The notes under the pieces are model-generated. The model did no database searches. It saw nothing but the letters and a program-made list of their open reading frames with translations, and was not told where the DNA came from. From positions 1 to 33,485 of the forward strand of contig VAWK01000007.1 of the NCBI GenBank assembly GCA_005885515.1: DNA of 33,485 bases, given 5' to 3'. Made by a program: the position numbers and the translations under genes. This stretch comes from Actinomycetota bacterium (lineage in GTDB: Bacteria > Actinomycetota > Thermoleophilia > Solirubrobacterales > Solirubrobacteraceae). Positions 9,354 through 19,231 of the stretch are shown piece by piece. Each line of letters starts with the position of its first letter. Within the stretch, counting starts at the first letter, position 1.

Positions 9354-10199
9354 TCATCGCAGAAGCCGCGACAGCCGCCGGTCCTTCAGCGTGCGCCCCT
9401 CCGTCTGGCATGCGGGGCAGTAGGCGATCACGTAGTCCTCGAAGTGCACCGATCTGAGCACGGTGCCGCAGCGGGGGCACGGCTGGCCCTCGTGGCGATG
9501 AACCCGCAGCGGCATCGGCAGCTTGTCCGGGATCGGCAGCCGCAGCACCTGCTCGTAGTGGGCCAGCGCTCGGGCGAGCGTCTGCTCGATCGCATCCTCC
9601 AGGTGCCCGCGCTCTTCCTCGTCCAGGTCCTCGCCGCGCTTGAACGGCGACAGCCTGGCGGTCCACAGGATCTCATCGACCCACGAGCGGCCGATGCCGG
9701 CGATCGTGCGCTGGTCGCGCAGCAGCGTGTGCAGCGGTCGCGGCGCGGCAAGCACCCGCTCGAGCGGCGGCACGTCCGGCCAGGCATCCGGTCCAAGCGT
9801 CGCCAGCGCGGCGTCGTGCTCGAGCTGCGGCGTGCGCAGCAGCTTCACCCACGCTGCCTGCTTTGAGCCGAACTCGCGCAGGCGCAGCTCGCGCCCGTCG
9901 CGCAACCGCACGAGCAGGCGCGAGGTGCGGTCGCGAGGCCCGGCATGGGTGTCGAACAGCTGCAGCCGCCCCGCCGACATGAGGTGGATCAGCAGCGCCA
10001 ACCCATCGGAGAACTCGACGATCAAGTGCTTGCCGCGGCGGCGCACCGCGAGGATGCGCCTGCCGTGCAGCGCAGAGAGCGGTGGCTCGATCGTCTTGAG
10101 CGCGTTGATGCCGGGCGCGAGCACCGACTCGACCTGCGCTCCGTCGAGCGCGTCGTGGAGCAGACGCGCGCTGATCTCCACCTCCGGCAGCTCGGGCAC
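9354..10199 (-). CDS. mutM: Formamidopyrimidine-DNA glycosylase (Fpg/MutM, Nei family)
   Basis: This base-excision repair enzyme removes 8-oxoguanine and ring-opened purines and nicks the abasic site. The protein has 281 residues. It begins (M)PELPEVE, with the catalytic N-terminal proline and glutamate exposed after Met removal. The conserved lysine lies in RRRGKHLI (about residue 57), the H2TH region is [20 protein letters not shown], and the C-terminal zinc finger has two cysteine pairs, CPRC and CPAC, about 20 residues apart. The end, [15 protein letters not shown], has the glycine-arginine of the beta-hairpin. The start is the GTG at 10199, with TACAGT (10213-10208) 8 nt upstream. Bcp follows on the same strand. 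Confidence 0.92.
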   Translation of the reverse strand: MPELPEVEISARLLHDALDGAQVESVLAPGINALKTIEPPLSALHGRRILAVRRRGKHLIVEFSDGLALLIHLMSAGRLQLFDTHAGPRDRTSRLLVRLRDGRELRLREFGSKQAAWVKLLRTPQLEHDAALATLGPDAWPDVPPLERVLAAPRPLHTLLRDQRTIAGIGRSWVDEILWTARLSPFKRGEDLDEEERGHLEDAIEQTLARALAHYEQVLRLPIPDKLPMPLRVHRHEGQPCPRCGTVLRSVHFEDYVIAYCPACQTEGRTLKDRRLSRLLR

Positions 10200-10295
10200 A
10201 GTCCCTCACTGTAGGGGCGGCCTCCCGCGCCGAGCGGACTCGACCGTGTGCCGCCGCGCCCGGCGCCGGGCGTGGCGGAGTCATGCGCGCGGCTG

Positions 10296-11741
10296 TCAGG
10301 AGGCGCCGATCGGCGGTCCTTCGTAGGTGATGCCGGCCGGGCTGCGCCAGCGCACGCGCCAGCGCGCGCCGCGCGCGCTGGAGCTCAATGACCAGTGGCC
10401 GAGGCTGTCGGTCGCCACGGTCTTCAGCACGCGATAGCGCCGCGCGTGCGCGGCCGCCACGAGCACGGTCACGCTCGTGGCGCCGGTGGCGGGGCGAACG
10501 AGGCCCCACAGCGAGACACGGCGCCCGCGCTTGGCCACGGTGAGCGGCAGCGGCCAGCCGAAATAGAGCGGCTTGGCCTTGCCGTTGAGATACTCGAGCC
10601 CCGTCTGAAAGCCGATCGTGCCGCCGTGCACGCTCGCGCCCGGGGCGCCGCCGACCGGGTCATCGCGCAGCAGGTACTGGGAGAAGGCCACCACCCGCGG
10701 ATTGCTCCACGCGATGCGCTCGGCGATTGCGTCGTCTTCGGCCTGCCGGCCTACGGACACGCCGAGAAACCGGTTCGGCCGGCTCTGCACGCCGAACTCG
10801 GTCAGGTAGATGGGCAGGTGCGCCGGCAGCGCGCGCGCGCGCGCGGCGAGGTCGAGCGCCCGCGTCAACCTCCCCAGCGTCCCGATCGTCACGTTGTCCC
10901 GTTCAGGGGGGGCGTAGAAGGGGCCGGCGGCGTTCGTGTAGGCGTGATGGGCGAATCCGGCGGCGGCCAGCGGACCGCAGGAGCCGGCTTTGCGGTAGTG
11001 CGAGTTCAGGCACAGGGCTTCGCGCAGGAAGGCGAGCGGCGCAACGTCGTGCAGCAGTGCGTTCTTCCCTTCGCGGCGCACGTTGACGGTGTCGAAGCCC
11101 GTCGGCGCCGTCTCGCCGATCAGCACCCGCGGATTGGCCAGCCCCGCCGCCTGGAGCCCTGCGTAGCCCGCCTGGTAGAGGCCGCGGTAGATTCGCGGGG
11201 ACGCGGGCTTCCCGTTGGCCTTGAACTGCGGCCGCAGGAACGCGGGGTGGTTGGCCTCGTTCCAGATCGAGTACAGGGCCACCTCGGAGCCGTAGCGGCG
11301 CCCGACCGCGGTCATGAACCTTCCGAATTCTTGGGCGTTGGGGCTCGTGACGAAGTCGCGGCGCGTGGACGTGGCCCACTTCGGCACCGGCCCGGTCACC
11401 GTGAGCAGCACGGTCCAGTGCAGCTCCTTGGCCTTGGCCAGAAGCCAGTCGTAGCCTCCCCAGTTGTAGTTTGCCGGATTGGTGGCGTCGAAGCTGGGGC
11501 GCCGCGCGCTCTTCGCGCCGGGAGCCACCCCGACCCAGTAGAGCTCCACGCGCAGGGCGCTCACGCCCAGGTGCTGGAGCTGGGAGATCGCGCGTTCGCG
11601 GGTCTTGGGATTCAGCAGGATCGTCGAGCCCTCGAAGAACACCGCCTCGTTGTGGGAGGCGAGCGCCGGGCTGGCGCCCGCGGCGCCGGCGCCGAGCGCC
11701 GAAATGAGCAGTAGGGCAAGGAGTGTGCGGATCCGAAACAT
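10296..11741 (-). CDS. Secreted glycoside hydrolase (clan GH-A-like, GH5/GH39-type)
   Basis: This is a secreted beta-glycosidase-type protein of 481 residues. An N-terminal signal peptide (MFRIRTLLALLLISAL..., with cleavage probably after ALA near residue 29) precedes a TIM-barrel domain. IWNEANHP (about residue 170) matches the Asn-Glu acid/base motif, and YLTEFG (about residue 315) fits the nucleophile glutamate of clan A. A C-terminal region from about residue 395 looks like a small beta-sandwich with a repeated WSL/WRV pattern. The substrate cannot be told; plant or microbial polysaccharide is plausible. The ATG at 11741 is chosen because the signal peptide begins there; GGAGGTG lies about 14 nt upstream, slightly far. 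The gene is divergent from the APH kinase. Confidence 0.8.
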   Translation of the reverse strand: MFRIRTLLALLLISALGAGAAGASPALASHNEAVFFEGSTILLNPKTRERAISQLQHLGVSALRVELYWVGVAPGAKSARRPSFDATNPANYNWGGYDWLLAKAKELHWTVLLTVTGPVPKWATSTRRDFVTSPNAQEFGRFMTAVGRRYGSEVALYSIWNEANHPAFLRPQFKANGKPASPRIYRGLYQAGYAGLQAAGLANPRVLIGETAPTGFDTVNVRREGKNALLHDVAPLAFLREALCLNSHYRKAGSCGPLAAAGFAHHAYTNAAGPFYAPPERDNVTIGTLGRLTRALDLAARARALPAHLPIYLTEFGVQSRPNRFLGVSVGRQAEDDAIAERIAWSNPRVVAFSQYLLRDDPVGGAPGASVHGGTIGFQTGLEYLNGKAKPLYFGWPLPLTVAKRGRRVSLWGLVRPATGATSVTVLVAAAHARRYRVLKTVATDSLGHWSLSSSARGARWRVRWRSPAGITYEGPPIGAS

Positions 11742-11924
11742 GGTGGCTACAGACACCTCCAGAGCGGCAAGGTTGCGGCGCGCAGGCTGCCGTGCCGACA
11801 TTCTTCAGGCGCGCGCGGACGTAGCGCCGCGCGGCGGCGCCGGGCGCGCTCGCCCACCGGCGCGGGTGTGCGCTGGGCGCGCGGCGCGTCGGGCCGACGG
11901 AGCACGATCCGGCGAGCGGCCCTG

Positions 11925-11930
11925 TAGCTT
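11925..11930 (+). promoter_or_regulatory. -10 box TAGCTT of the APH-type kinase gene
   Basis: TAGCTT ends 6 nt before the ATG at 11937, and no purine-rich Shine-Dalgarno is present between them. It probably drives both the kinase and the overlapping HAD gene. Confidence 0.5.
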
Positions 11931-11936
11931 GCCGGT

Positions 11937-13022
11937 ATGGCCCTGTCGGTGGCGCCGGACGACATCGTCAACACACCCGCGGAAGCGCGCGCCAACGAGC
12001 GCCCGCCCCTGCTCGTGCTCGAGCCGCTGAGCGAGTTCCTCGACCGACACGGGCTGGGCGAGGGCGAGATCCACGCGAGCCCGATCGGCGAGGGCCACTC
12101 CAACGTGACCTATCTGATCAGGCGCGGTCAGGCCGAGCTCGTGCTGCGCCGCCCGCCGCGCCCGCCGCTGCCGCCCAGCGCTCACGACGTGCTGCGCGAG
12201 GCGCGCCTGCTGCGCGCCCTGCGCGACACGCCGGCGCGCGTCCCGGTGGTGCTCGCCGTGTGCGAGGACCCGGCGACGATCGGAAGCCCCTTCTATGTGA
12301 TGGAGCGGATCGCGGGCGAGGTGATGGTCAGCAGCATCCCCGCGGCGCTGGATTCACCGGCGCAGCGGCGGCTGATCGGCGAGCAGCTGGTCGAGGCGCT
12401 CGCCGAGATCCACGCGGTGGACTGGCGGGCTGCTGGCCTGGAGGGGTTTGGCAAGCCGACGGGCTACCTGGAACGCCAGTTGCGCCGGTTCTCGGGCCTG
12501 TGGGAGGTGAACAAGACGCGCGAGATCCCGGCCGTCGAGCGCGTGGGCGGCTGGCTTGCCGAGCACCTGCCGCGCTCGGGCGCGGCGACGATCGTGCATG
12601 GCGACTACCGCCTCGGCAACACGATCTTCGCGCCCGAGACCCCGGCTCGGCTGGCGGCGGTGCTCGACTGGGAGATGGCCACGATCGGGGACCCGCTGGC
12701 AGACGTGGGCTACCTGTGCATGATGTGGACCGAGAAGCACGACCCCCCGGGCGGCCTGCGCGAGGCGCTGGGGGCGATCACGCGTCGAGAGGGCTTCCCC
12801 ACGCGCGTGGAGCTGATCGCTCAGTATGAGCGCCACACCGGGCGCTCGATGAACGACCTGCGCTGGTACATGACGCTCGCGCTGTGGAAGTCGATCGTGT
12901 TCATGGAGGGCAACTACAAGCGCGCGGTCGCCGGCAGCACCGATGACCCGTACCTCAAGACCTTCGGCGACGGCGTGCTCGAGCTGGCGCGCCAGGCCGA
13001 GCACGTGGCGTATGGCGGCTGA
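11937..13022 (+). CDS. APH-family phosphotransferase, ACAD10/11-kinase-like (LvaA/FadE36 type)
   Basis: This is a kinase of the aminoglycoside-phosphotransferase fold, in the subfamily related to the kinase domains of ACAD10/ACAD11 and to LvaA of Pseudomonas, which phosphorylates 4-hydroxyacyl-CoA. The 361-residue protein shows the subfamily signature LRRPPRPPLPPSAHDVLREA (about residues 69-88), the segment RRFSGLWEVNKT, the catalytic loop HGDYRLGNTIF (about residues 221-231) and the metal-binding VLDWEMATIGDPLADVGYL. The start is the ATG at 11937, 6 nt after a TAGCTT box. Its last 11 bp overlap the start of a HAD hydrolase gene, implying translational coupling. The acyl-CoA substrate is inferred from family and context; antibiotic phosphorylation is unlikely. 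Confidence 0.85.
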   Translation: MALSVAPDDIVNTPAEARANERPPLLVLEPLSEFLDRHGLGEGEIHASPIGEGHSNVTYLIRRGQAELVLRRPPRPPLPPSAHDVLREARLLRALRDTPARVPVVLAVCEDPATIGSPFYVMERIAGEVMVSSIPAALDSPAQRRLIGEQLVEALAEIHAVDWRAAGLEGFGKPTGYLERQLRRFSGLWEVNKTREIPAVERVGGWLAEHLPRSGAATIVHGDYRLGNTIFAPETPARLAAVLDWEMATIGDPLADVGYLCMMWTEKHDPPGGLREALGAITRREGFPTRVELIAQYERHTGRSMNDLRWYMTLALWKSIVFMEGNYKRAVAGSTDDPYLKTFGDGVLELARQAEHVAYGG

Positions 13023-13655
13023 GACGCGCTCGGGCCTGCTGCTCGACTGGGGCGGAGTGATGACGAGCAACCTGATGTCCTCCTTCAGCGCCTTCTGCGA
13101 GGCCGAGGGGCTCGACCCGGGCGCGCTGGTCGGGATCTTCCGCGCCAACCGGGAGGCCCGCGAGCTGCTGTTCGCGTTCGAGGAGGGGCGCATCGAGGAG
13201 ACCGAGTTCGAGCTCGGTCTGGCGGGGCTGCTCGGCGTGGCCTCTGCCGAAGGACTGATCGATCGCCTGTTCTCGGGTAGCCTGCTGGAAGAGGCGATGG
13301 TTGGCGCCGTGCGCGCCGCGCGCGCGGGCGGCGTGCGGACCGGCCTGATCTCCAACTCGTGGGGCACCTCGCGCTATCCGCACGAGCTGCTGGCCGAGCT
13401 GTTCGACGGCATCGTGCTGTCGGGCGAGGTGGGCATCCGCAAGCCCGCCCCGCGCATCTACGAGCTGGGCGCGCGGGCGATCGGAGTGGCGCCCGCGCGG
13501 TGCGTGTTTGTCGATGATCTGCCTTTCAACCTGCCACCGGCCGAGCGCCTGGGCATGGCGACGGTGCATCACACCAGCGCCGAGCACACGATTGCCCAGC
13601 TCGAACGGCTGCTGGGGATCTCCCTGCGGGCGGACGAGCCCGACGCGGCTGTCGG

Positions 13656-13659
<4 letters not shown>
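13012..13659 (+). CDS. HAD-superfamily hydrolase, ACAD10/epoxide-hydrolase N-domain-like
   Basis: This is a 215-residue HAD protein, subfamily IA type. Motif I is LLDWGGVM: the nucleophile Asp is present, but the second Asp, normally the general acid/base two residues on, is Gly. Motif II is LISNSWG, the motif III lysine is in IRKPAPRIYE, and motif IV is VFVDDLPFN. A cap domain of about 70 residues sits between motifs I and II. The DxGGV form also occurs in the HAD domain of ACAD10. The ATG at 13012 lies inside the end of the kinase gene (11-bp overlap), so the two are translationally coupled. The stop TAG overlaps that of the convergent aldehyde dehydrogenase at a CTAG. Phosphatase activity may be weak; this is inference. 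Confidence 0.83.
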
Positions 13660-15206
<1,547 letters not shown>

Positions 15207-15221
15207 GTTCGCTCCCCTCTT
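15207..15221 (-). promoter_or_regulatory. Shine-Dalgarno of the aldehyde dehydrogenase gene
   Basis: Read on the minus strand, GAGGGGAGCGAAC directly precedes the ATG at 15206. It is a strong ribosome binding site, in contrast to the many starts in this window that lack one. Confidence 0.6.
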
Positions 15222-15311
15222 CGTTCGCTCGCTGCGAACAAGACTACTCCCACCGCGCCGCCAGTCCAGCCCCAGCTCGCGCCCGCCCGGGGCGCGCGCC
15301 GCCTCGCGTCG

Positions 15312-15770
15312 CTAGTCGGACAGCTCGATCGAGTCGATGCCGATCGTGCGCGTGGGGCGGTCCGATGCGTCGGTGGGCACGCGCTCGAGGCTGTCCACCA
15401 CGTCCTGGCCGTCGCGCACGCGCCCGAATACCGTGTGCTTGCCGTCCAGCCACGGGCACGCGCGCGCGGTGACGATGAAGAACTGCGACCCGTTGGTGTC
15501 CGGCCCGGCGTTTGCCATCGCGAGCGCGCCGTGCACGACCCTGTGCGAGTTGATCTCGTCCGGGAACGTGTAGCCGGGCCCGCCCGTGCCGGTCCCCTCC
15601 GGGCAGCCGCCCTGGATCATGAAGTCCTTGATCACGCGGTGGAAGGTGAGGCCGTCATAGAAGCCCTCGGCGGCCAGCCGGCGGAAGTTCTCGACCGTTT
15701 TGGGTGCGTCCTCGTCGAACAGCTCGAGCGTGATCGAGCCGTCGGTGGTTTGCATGGTGGCGATCGACAT
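15312..15770 (-). CDS. Cyclophilin-type peptidyl-prolyl cis-trans isomerase
   Basis: This catalyses prolyl isomerisation in the cytosol; no signal peptide is present. The 152-residue single domain contains the active-site motifs [13 protein letters not shown] (catalytic arginine), [15 protein letters not shown] and [12 protein letters not shown] (the tryptophan that binds cyclosporin in eukaryotic relatives). It starts [11 protein letters not shown] at 15770; a second Met at residue 6 is also possible. A TATGAT box (15802-15797) lies 26 nt upstream, so this gene probably has a short conventional leader. It stands between the aldehyde dehydrogenase and the helicase on the same strand. Confidence 0.93.
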   Translation of the reverse strand: MSIATMQTTDGSITLELFDEDAPKTVENFRRLAAEGFYDGLTFHRVIKDFMIQGGCPEGTGTGGPGYTFPDEINSHRVVHGALAMANAGPDTNGSQFFIVTARACPWLDGKHTVFGRVRDGQDVVDSLERVPTDASDRPTRTIGIDSIELSD

Positions 15771-15796
15771 GTGCGAGCTGCGGGCGGGGGGTAGCG

Positions 15797-15802
15797 ATCA
15801 TA
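15797..15802 (-). promoter_or_regulatory. -10 box TATGAT upstream of the cyclophilin gene
   Basis: TATGAT (five of six consensus positions) lies 26 nt before the ATG at 15770, in the 56-bp gap behind the helicase gene. It would give a leader of about 19 nt. Confidence 0.5.
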
Positions 15803-15826
15803 CGCGCCGCCGCGACCGCGCGGCGG

Positions 15827-17275
15827 CTACTGCTGCACTCGCTGCAAGCTCAGCGTCCGGCCGGCGAGCTGGCGGCCGGCGAGCGCCTCGATCACGCGCT
15901 CAGCCTCACCCGCTGGAACCGACAGAAACGAGAACCGGTCGAGCACCAGCACGTCGCGCACGGCCTCGCCGTCGAGCCCGGCCGATGAGGTCACGGCGCC
16001 GACGATGTCGGCCACGCGCAAGCCGGCCGCCCGACCCCCGGCGAGCACGAGCTTCGCGTAGCGCTCCTGTAGATCGGGCCGCGAAACGTGCGGCTTTGAA
16101 TGTCTTCGCGGTCGCTCGCGTACCGGAGTGGGCGCCGCCACGGCGCCCGGCGCCCAGGCGTTGATGGCGGTTCCGATGTGGCGTTCGATCGCCTCGAGCT
16201 CGCGCCGCTGGCGGCGCTCGACGAACGTGATCGCCCTGCCCCAGCGCCCCACCCGTCCGGTCCGTCCGATGCGATGCACGTAGGTGTCAGGCGAGGTCGG
16301 AACGTCGTAGTTGATCACGTGGGTGACCGTCGAGATGTCGAGGCCGCGCGCCGCGACGTCGGTGGCGATCAGGACCGGCACCTGCCTGGCCTTGAACGCG
16401 AGCATGACCCCGTCGCGCGCGCCCTGTGACATGTCGCCGTGCAGCGCCCGCACGTTCATGCCACGCTCGCGCAGCAGCCGGTACAGCTGCTCGCAGCGGA
16501 CCTTGGTGCGAACGAACACGATCGCCTGCTGAGCCTCGCCGCCTGCCATGGCGGCCTCGGCGCGCAGCACGTCGACCAGCGCCTGCGGCTTGTCCTTGGC
16601 GTCGAGCAGCAGCTGGAACTGCTCGACGGTGTCGATCGTGAGCGTCGCGGCCTCCACGTGGATCAGGATCGGGTCATACATGTAGCGGTCGGCCAGCTTG
16701 CGGATCGGCTCTGGCATCGTCGCCGAGAACAGCGCCGTCTGGCGACTCGACGGGGTCAGCGAGAGGATCTTCTCGACGTCCTCCAGAAAGCCCAGATCGA
16801 GCATCTCGTCGGCCTCGTCGAGCACCACGAAGCGACACTCGTGCAGGATCAGAGAGTGCCGTGAGATGAGGTCCAGCACGCGTCCCACCGTGCCCACCAC
16901 GAGGTGACCGCCGGCGCGCAGCCGCGTCTGCTGCGCACGAATCGGCGCCCCCCCGAAGACGGCCACGACGTCCACGCCGGTGTGCGAGCCGTACGTGCGC
17001 AGCGCCTGGGTCACCTGGATGCACAGCTCGCGCGTGGGCGTCAGCACGAGCGCCTGCAGGCCACCGTCTCGCGGGTCCACGTACTCCAGGATCGGCAGCC
17101 CGAAGGCGGCCGTCTTGCCGGTACCGGTCTGGGCCTGTCCGATCACGTCACGACCCTCGAGCAGCGCCGGGATCGCCTGCTGCTGGATCGGGCTCGGCGC
17201 CTCATAGCCGACCTCTCGCAGCGCCTGCAGCGTGGGCTGCGTGAGCCCGAGCTCGGCGAACGAAGGGGGCATCAT
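15827..17275 (-). CDS. DEAD-box RNA helicase with DbpA-like RNA-binding domain
   Basis: This ATP-dependent RNA helicase probably acts in ribosome assembly or mRNA turnover. The 482-residue protein shows all the motifs: Q-motif FAELGLTQPTLQAL...PIQQQAIP, Walker A AQTGTGKT, PTRELCIQ, DEAD in VVLDEADEML, SAT, ATDVAARGLD and HRIGRTGR. A basic linker (RERPRRHSKPH) leads to a C-terminal DbpA/CsdA-type RNA-binding domain from about residue 410 (AGLRVADIVGAV... to LSLQRVQQ). It is shorter than E. coli CsdA. The first of two tandem ATGs (17275) is taken as the start, as the Q-motif follows at once. It begins 16 bp after the oxidoreductase stop, so the two form an operon. Confidence 0.92.
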   Translation of the reverse strand: MMPPSFAELGLTQPTLQALREVGYEAPSPIQQQAIPALLEGRDVIGQAQTGTGKTAAFGLPILEYVDPRDGGLQALVLTPTRELCIQVTQALRTYGSHTGVDVVAVFGGAPIRAQQTRLRAGGHLVVGTVGRVLDLISRHSLILHECRFVVLDEADEMLDLGFLEDVEKILSLTPSSRQTALFSATMPEPIRKLADRYMYDPILIHVEAATLTIDTVEQFQLLLDAKDKPQALVDVLRAEAAMAGGEAQQAIVFVRTKVRCEQLYRLLRERGMNVRALHGDMSQGARDGVMLAFKARQVPVLIATDVAARGLDISTVTHVINYDVPTSPDTYVHRIGRTGRVGRWGRAITFVERRQRRELEAIERHIGTAINAWAPGAVAAPTPVRERPRRHSKPHVSRPDLQERYAKLVLAGGRAAGLRVADIVGAVTSSAGLDGEAVRDVLVLDRFSFLSVPAGEAERVIEALAGRQLAGRTLSLQRVQQ

Positions 17276-17291
17276 CGGAGCGGGAGCCCGA

Positions 17292-18245
17292 TCACGCGGC
17301 CGGGTCGAGCAGCAGCTTCCCGGTGGTGGCCCGCGCGCGCAGGTCGACGTGGGCCTGCGCGGCCTGCGCGAGCGGGTAGGTGCGCCCCACGACCACCTCG
17401 AGCTCGCCGCGGCCGGCGCGCGCGAACAGGTCCGACAGCGCACCGGTGAACATCCCCGGGCGCTGCAGGCAGTGAAACAGGTAAAAGCCGACCACCGAAC
17501 GCGAATGGCGCAGCAGCGAGCCGGTGGAGACCTCGTTGGGCTGGTTGGTCGCGATGCCGTAGGCGACGATCCGGCCGAACGGGGCGAGCGCCCTGTAGGA
17601 GGCCTCGAACACCTCGCCACCAGACATCTCGAAGACCACGTCCACGGGGCTCTCCTCGTTTGCCTCGAGCAGGCGCTCGGTCAGCCCCTCGGCTTGCGCA
17701 TCGACCGCCGCGTCAGCGCCCAGCCGCAGCGCCAGCGCGCGCTTCTCGGCCCTGGACGCGGTCGCGATCACGCGCCCTGCGCCGAACGCATGCCCGAGCT
17801 GCACGGCGAGCGTGCCGACGCCCCCGGCCGCGGCATGGACCACCACGCTCTCACCCTCGGCCACCCTTCCCGCCGTGCGGTACAGATGCCAGGCGGTGGT
17901 GCCCTGCACGATCATCGCCAGCGCTGCGGCGTCGTCGAGCCCGTCCGGGATCGGATAGGTCAGCTCGCGGGGCGCCGTCGCATACTCGGCGTAGCCACCG
18001 GTGCCCACCAGCGCCACTACGCGCTCACCGGTGTCGGCGCGGGTTCCCGCCACCTCGCCTCCCGGAACCAGTGGCAGCGTGGCGCGCTGCACATAGGAGT
18101 TGGTGCGCGTGTGGGTATCGGCGAAGTTCACCCCGGCGCGGGTGACGCGGATAAGCACCTCCTCCGGTCTGGGCTGCGGATCAGGCAGCTCCACCAGGCG
18201 CAGCACCTCCGGTCCGCCGAACTCGTTCATCTGAATCGCGCGCAT
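17292..18245 (-). CDS. NADPH:quinone oxidoreductase-like zinc-free MDR dehydrogenase
   Basis: This is a medium-chain dehydrogenase/reductase of the quinone oxidoreductase group, which reduces quinones or enones with NADPH. The 317-residue protein has the GroES-like N-terminal domain (MRAIQMNEFGGPEVLRL, VLIRVTRAGVNFADTHTR) and the Rossmann loop VHAAAGGVGTLAVQL (about residues 135-150). It lacks the cysteine-rich structural zinc loop of alcohol dehydrogenases. The ATG at 18245 is chosen because homologues begin MRAI/MKAI there; the frame stays open 14 codons further upstream. TAGCCT (18261-18256) ends 10 nt before the ATG. The helicase gene follows 16 bp downstream. Confidence 0.9.
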   Translation of the reverse strand: MRAIQMNEFGGPEVLRLVELPDPQPRPEEVLIRVTRAGVNFADTHTRTNSYVQRATLPLVPGGEVAGTRADTGERVVALVGTGGYAEYATAPRELTYPIPDGLDDAAALAMIVQGTTAWHLYRTAGRVAEGESVVVHAAAGGVGTLAVQLGHAFGAGRVIATASRAEKRALALRLGADAAVDAQAEGLTERLLEANEESPVDVVFEMSGGEVFEASYRALAPFGRIVAYGIATNQPNEVSTGSLLRHSRSVVGFYLFHCLQRPGMFTGALSDLFARAGRGELEVVVGRTYPLAQAAQAHVDLRARATTGKLLLDPAA

Positions 18246-18264
18246 CGTGCTCGTGAGGCTAGCG

Positions 18265-18287
18265 CGTGCTCTGAGGTGCGCGCCCAT
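18265..18287. repeat. Left copy of a 23-bp imperfect direct repeat bounding the SnoaL island
   Basis: This stretch matches 21392-21414 at 21 of 23 positions; the core CTRAGGTGCGCGCCCAT (R = G here, A on the right) is shared. The right copy contains the -10 box and start codon of the pfkB-type gene; here the ATG is replaced by ATT. The copies are 3.1 kb apart and enclose the anomalous region. Confidence 0.65.
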
Positions 18288-18388
18288 TTGTTTGAGCCGA
18301 TTCCGCTTGACCTTTCGTCAAGCTAGCTGTCGCGCACTGCCGGCTTAGCCAGGACGGTGGCCACCGCATTGCGCTCGCCCACACGAGG

Positions 18389-18759
18389 TCAAGAAAAAGC
18401 AATAGCGCCCGGAATCGGCCCTACAAAGCCAAAATCTAGCGCAGGTCCGCTCGGCGTCTCAGGCGGGGGGCCGGTCGGCAGAACTTCTGCCTCGTTGACC
18501 CTCACCCACCGCATCTGGTTCGGCGGCGTCTGCTCTTCGATCATCTTGTTCAGCAGTTGGGCACTCCGTACTCTCAGAGGCCGACCATCCCTTAGGAAGA
18601 CGGACGGCTTCTACGTGGGCCAGCGTCCGCCCACTCGACTTTGCTGCAGTCGCCGCGCTCCAACGCCGGTCGCAGAGCGTCCAACAGCCGGTCGAAGTCG
18701 CGCCGGACTTTCCCGCGCAAAGTGCGAGGTCCCTCGCCCCAAAGTGCGAGATTTACGAT
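18389..18759 (-). pseudogene. Degenerate gene of unknown family, probably one frameshift
   Basis: Two protein-like minus-strand frames abut. Frame 1 (18759-18592) contains RRDFDRLLDALRPALERGDC and SKVEWADA. Frame 2 (18610-18389) contains FLRDGRPLRVRSAQLLNKM, then EEQTPPNQMRWVRVNEAE, and ends in a Pro-rich tail before TGA. Neither has a good start codon, and they overlap at 18592-18610. This is what a single frameshift in one gene of about 120 codons would leave. ERGD...VEWAD faintly resembles the SnoaL-like N-terminal region, but the rest does not. I cannot name it. Confidence 0.33.
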
Positions 18760-18826
18760 CTAATCTACGTTTGCGCTGGAAGCGATGCGGAGAATGATGC
18801 GCATGTAGAGGACTAAATGTGCGCCC

Positions 18827-18882
18827 CCGGTTGGAGGAGGAGGGAACCGGACCGGGGACGCGCGCCCCGACTTCTTTCGGGG
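18827..18882 (+). other. Cluster of three hairpins, two mutually exclusive
   Basis: CCGGTT (18827-18832) pairs with AACCGG (18845-18850) around a purine-only loop. CGGGG (18853-18857) pairs with CCCCG (18865-18869). The same CCCCGA (18865-18870) can instead pair with TCGGGG (18877-18882). The last two exclude each other, as in attenuators or structured RNAs. No known RNA family is recognised. Confidence 0.3.
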
Positions 18883-19129
18883 GACCGATGCTACTCGGCT
18901 GCGGTACCCGCCACGGGACCGCCGTTTTGAGTTCCCGCATCTTGCGGCGTATTCCCGGCGTAACGCAATGCGCCGGGGGACTGCCGAAACTCGCAGCACG
19001 CTGGTTCGGCCGCCCACCCGACGCTGGCCTCCCCGACTGCGCTCTGCGTTCGTGCCTTGTCTATCGCCACTTCCGTGGCGAAGGGAGACCGAATCTATTT
19101 ACCTACCCATCTGACCAGCGCTGAAACCC

Positions 19130-19228
19130 CAGTAGGAGCGGTACTGATCGACGCTCACGCCGGTAGCCGCACCCTGGCCACCTCATCGAGGAATCGCGCA
19201 CGGTGTCCACGTTTGTAGCCTGCGACAT
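19130..19228 (-). pseudogene. N-terminal stub of a SnoaL-like gene
   Basis: An ATG at 19228 lies three bases after the stop of the preceding intact SnoaL-like gene (TAG-gcg-ATG). It begins MSQATNVDTVRDS, matching the usual MSxxNVDxVR start of this family. The reading then becomes unlike the family and ends early. A second short motif in another frame (VDQYRSYW, near 19130-19155) looks like the middle of such a protein. I read it as a deleted and frameshifted copy. Confidence 0.5.
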
Positions 19229-19231
19229 CGC

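Larger units (their letters stand above)
18288..19225. other. Stretch without an intact gene, with hairpins and degenerate reading frames
   Basis: About 0.9 kb between the left direct repeat and the first SnoaL-like gene holds no intact gene I can support. It is visibly less GC-rich than the flanks. It contains a perfect 7-bp stem hairpin at 18305-18323 (GCTTGAC, 5-nt loop, GTCAAGC), a degenerate minus-strand frame pair (18389-18759), a cluster of three hairpins (18827-18882) and an N-terminal SnoaL stub reading leftward from 19228. No tRNA or transposase is recognised. Confidence 0.6.

Noticed and set aside
10395..11714. 439-codon plus-strand frame opposite the glycoside hydrolase
   Set aside because: The minus strand has a signal peptide and catalytic motifs; the plus frame has none.
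11937..13022. Aminoglycoside resistance phosphotransferase
   Set aside because: Shares the APH fold but carries the ACAD10/11-type signature (PSAHD...RE) and is coupled to a HAD gene, not to resistance genes.
18246..18287. N-terminal extension of the quinone oxidoreductase by 14 codons
   Set aside because: Family members start at MRAI; the extension lies in the direct repeat and a -10 box sits between the two possible starts.
18717..18752. Short direct repeat AAAGTGCGAG (two copies about 20 bp apart)
   Set aside because: Only 10 bp and two copies; no palindrome or regular spacing suggesting an operator or CRISPR.
18821..18900. Possible tRNA in the gene-free stretch
   Set aside because: Stems are present, but there is no acceptor/T-arm pattern such as GGTTCGAATCC and no anticodon arm of the right size.
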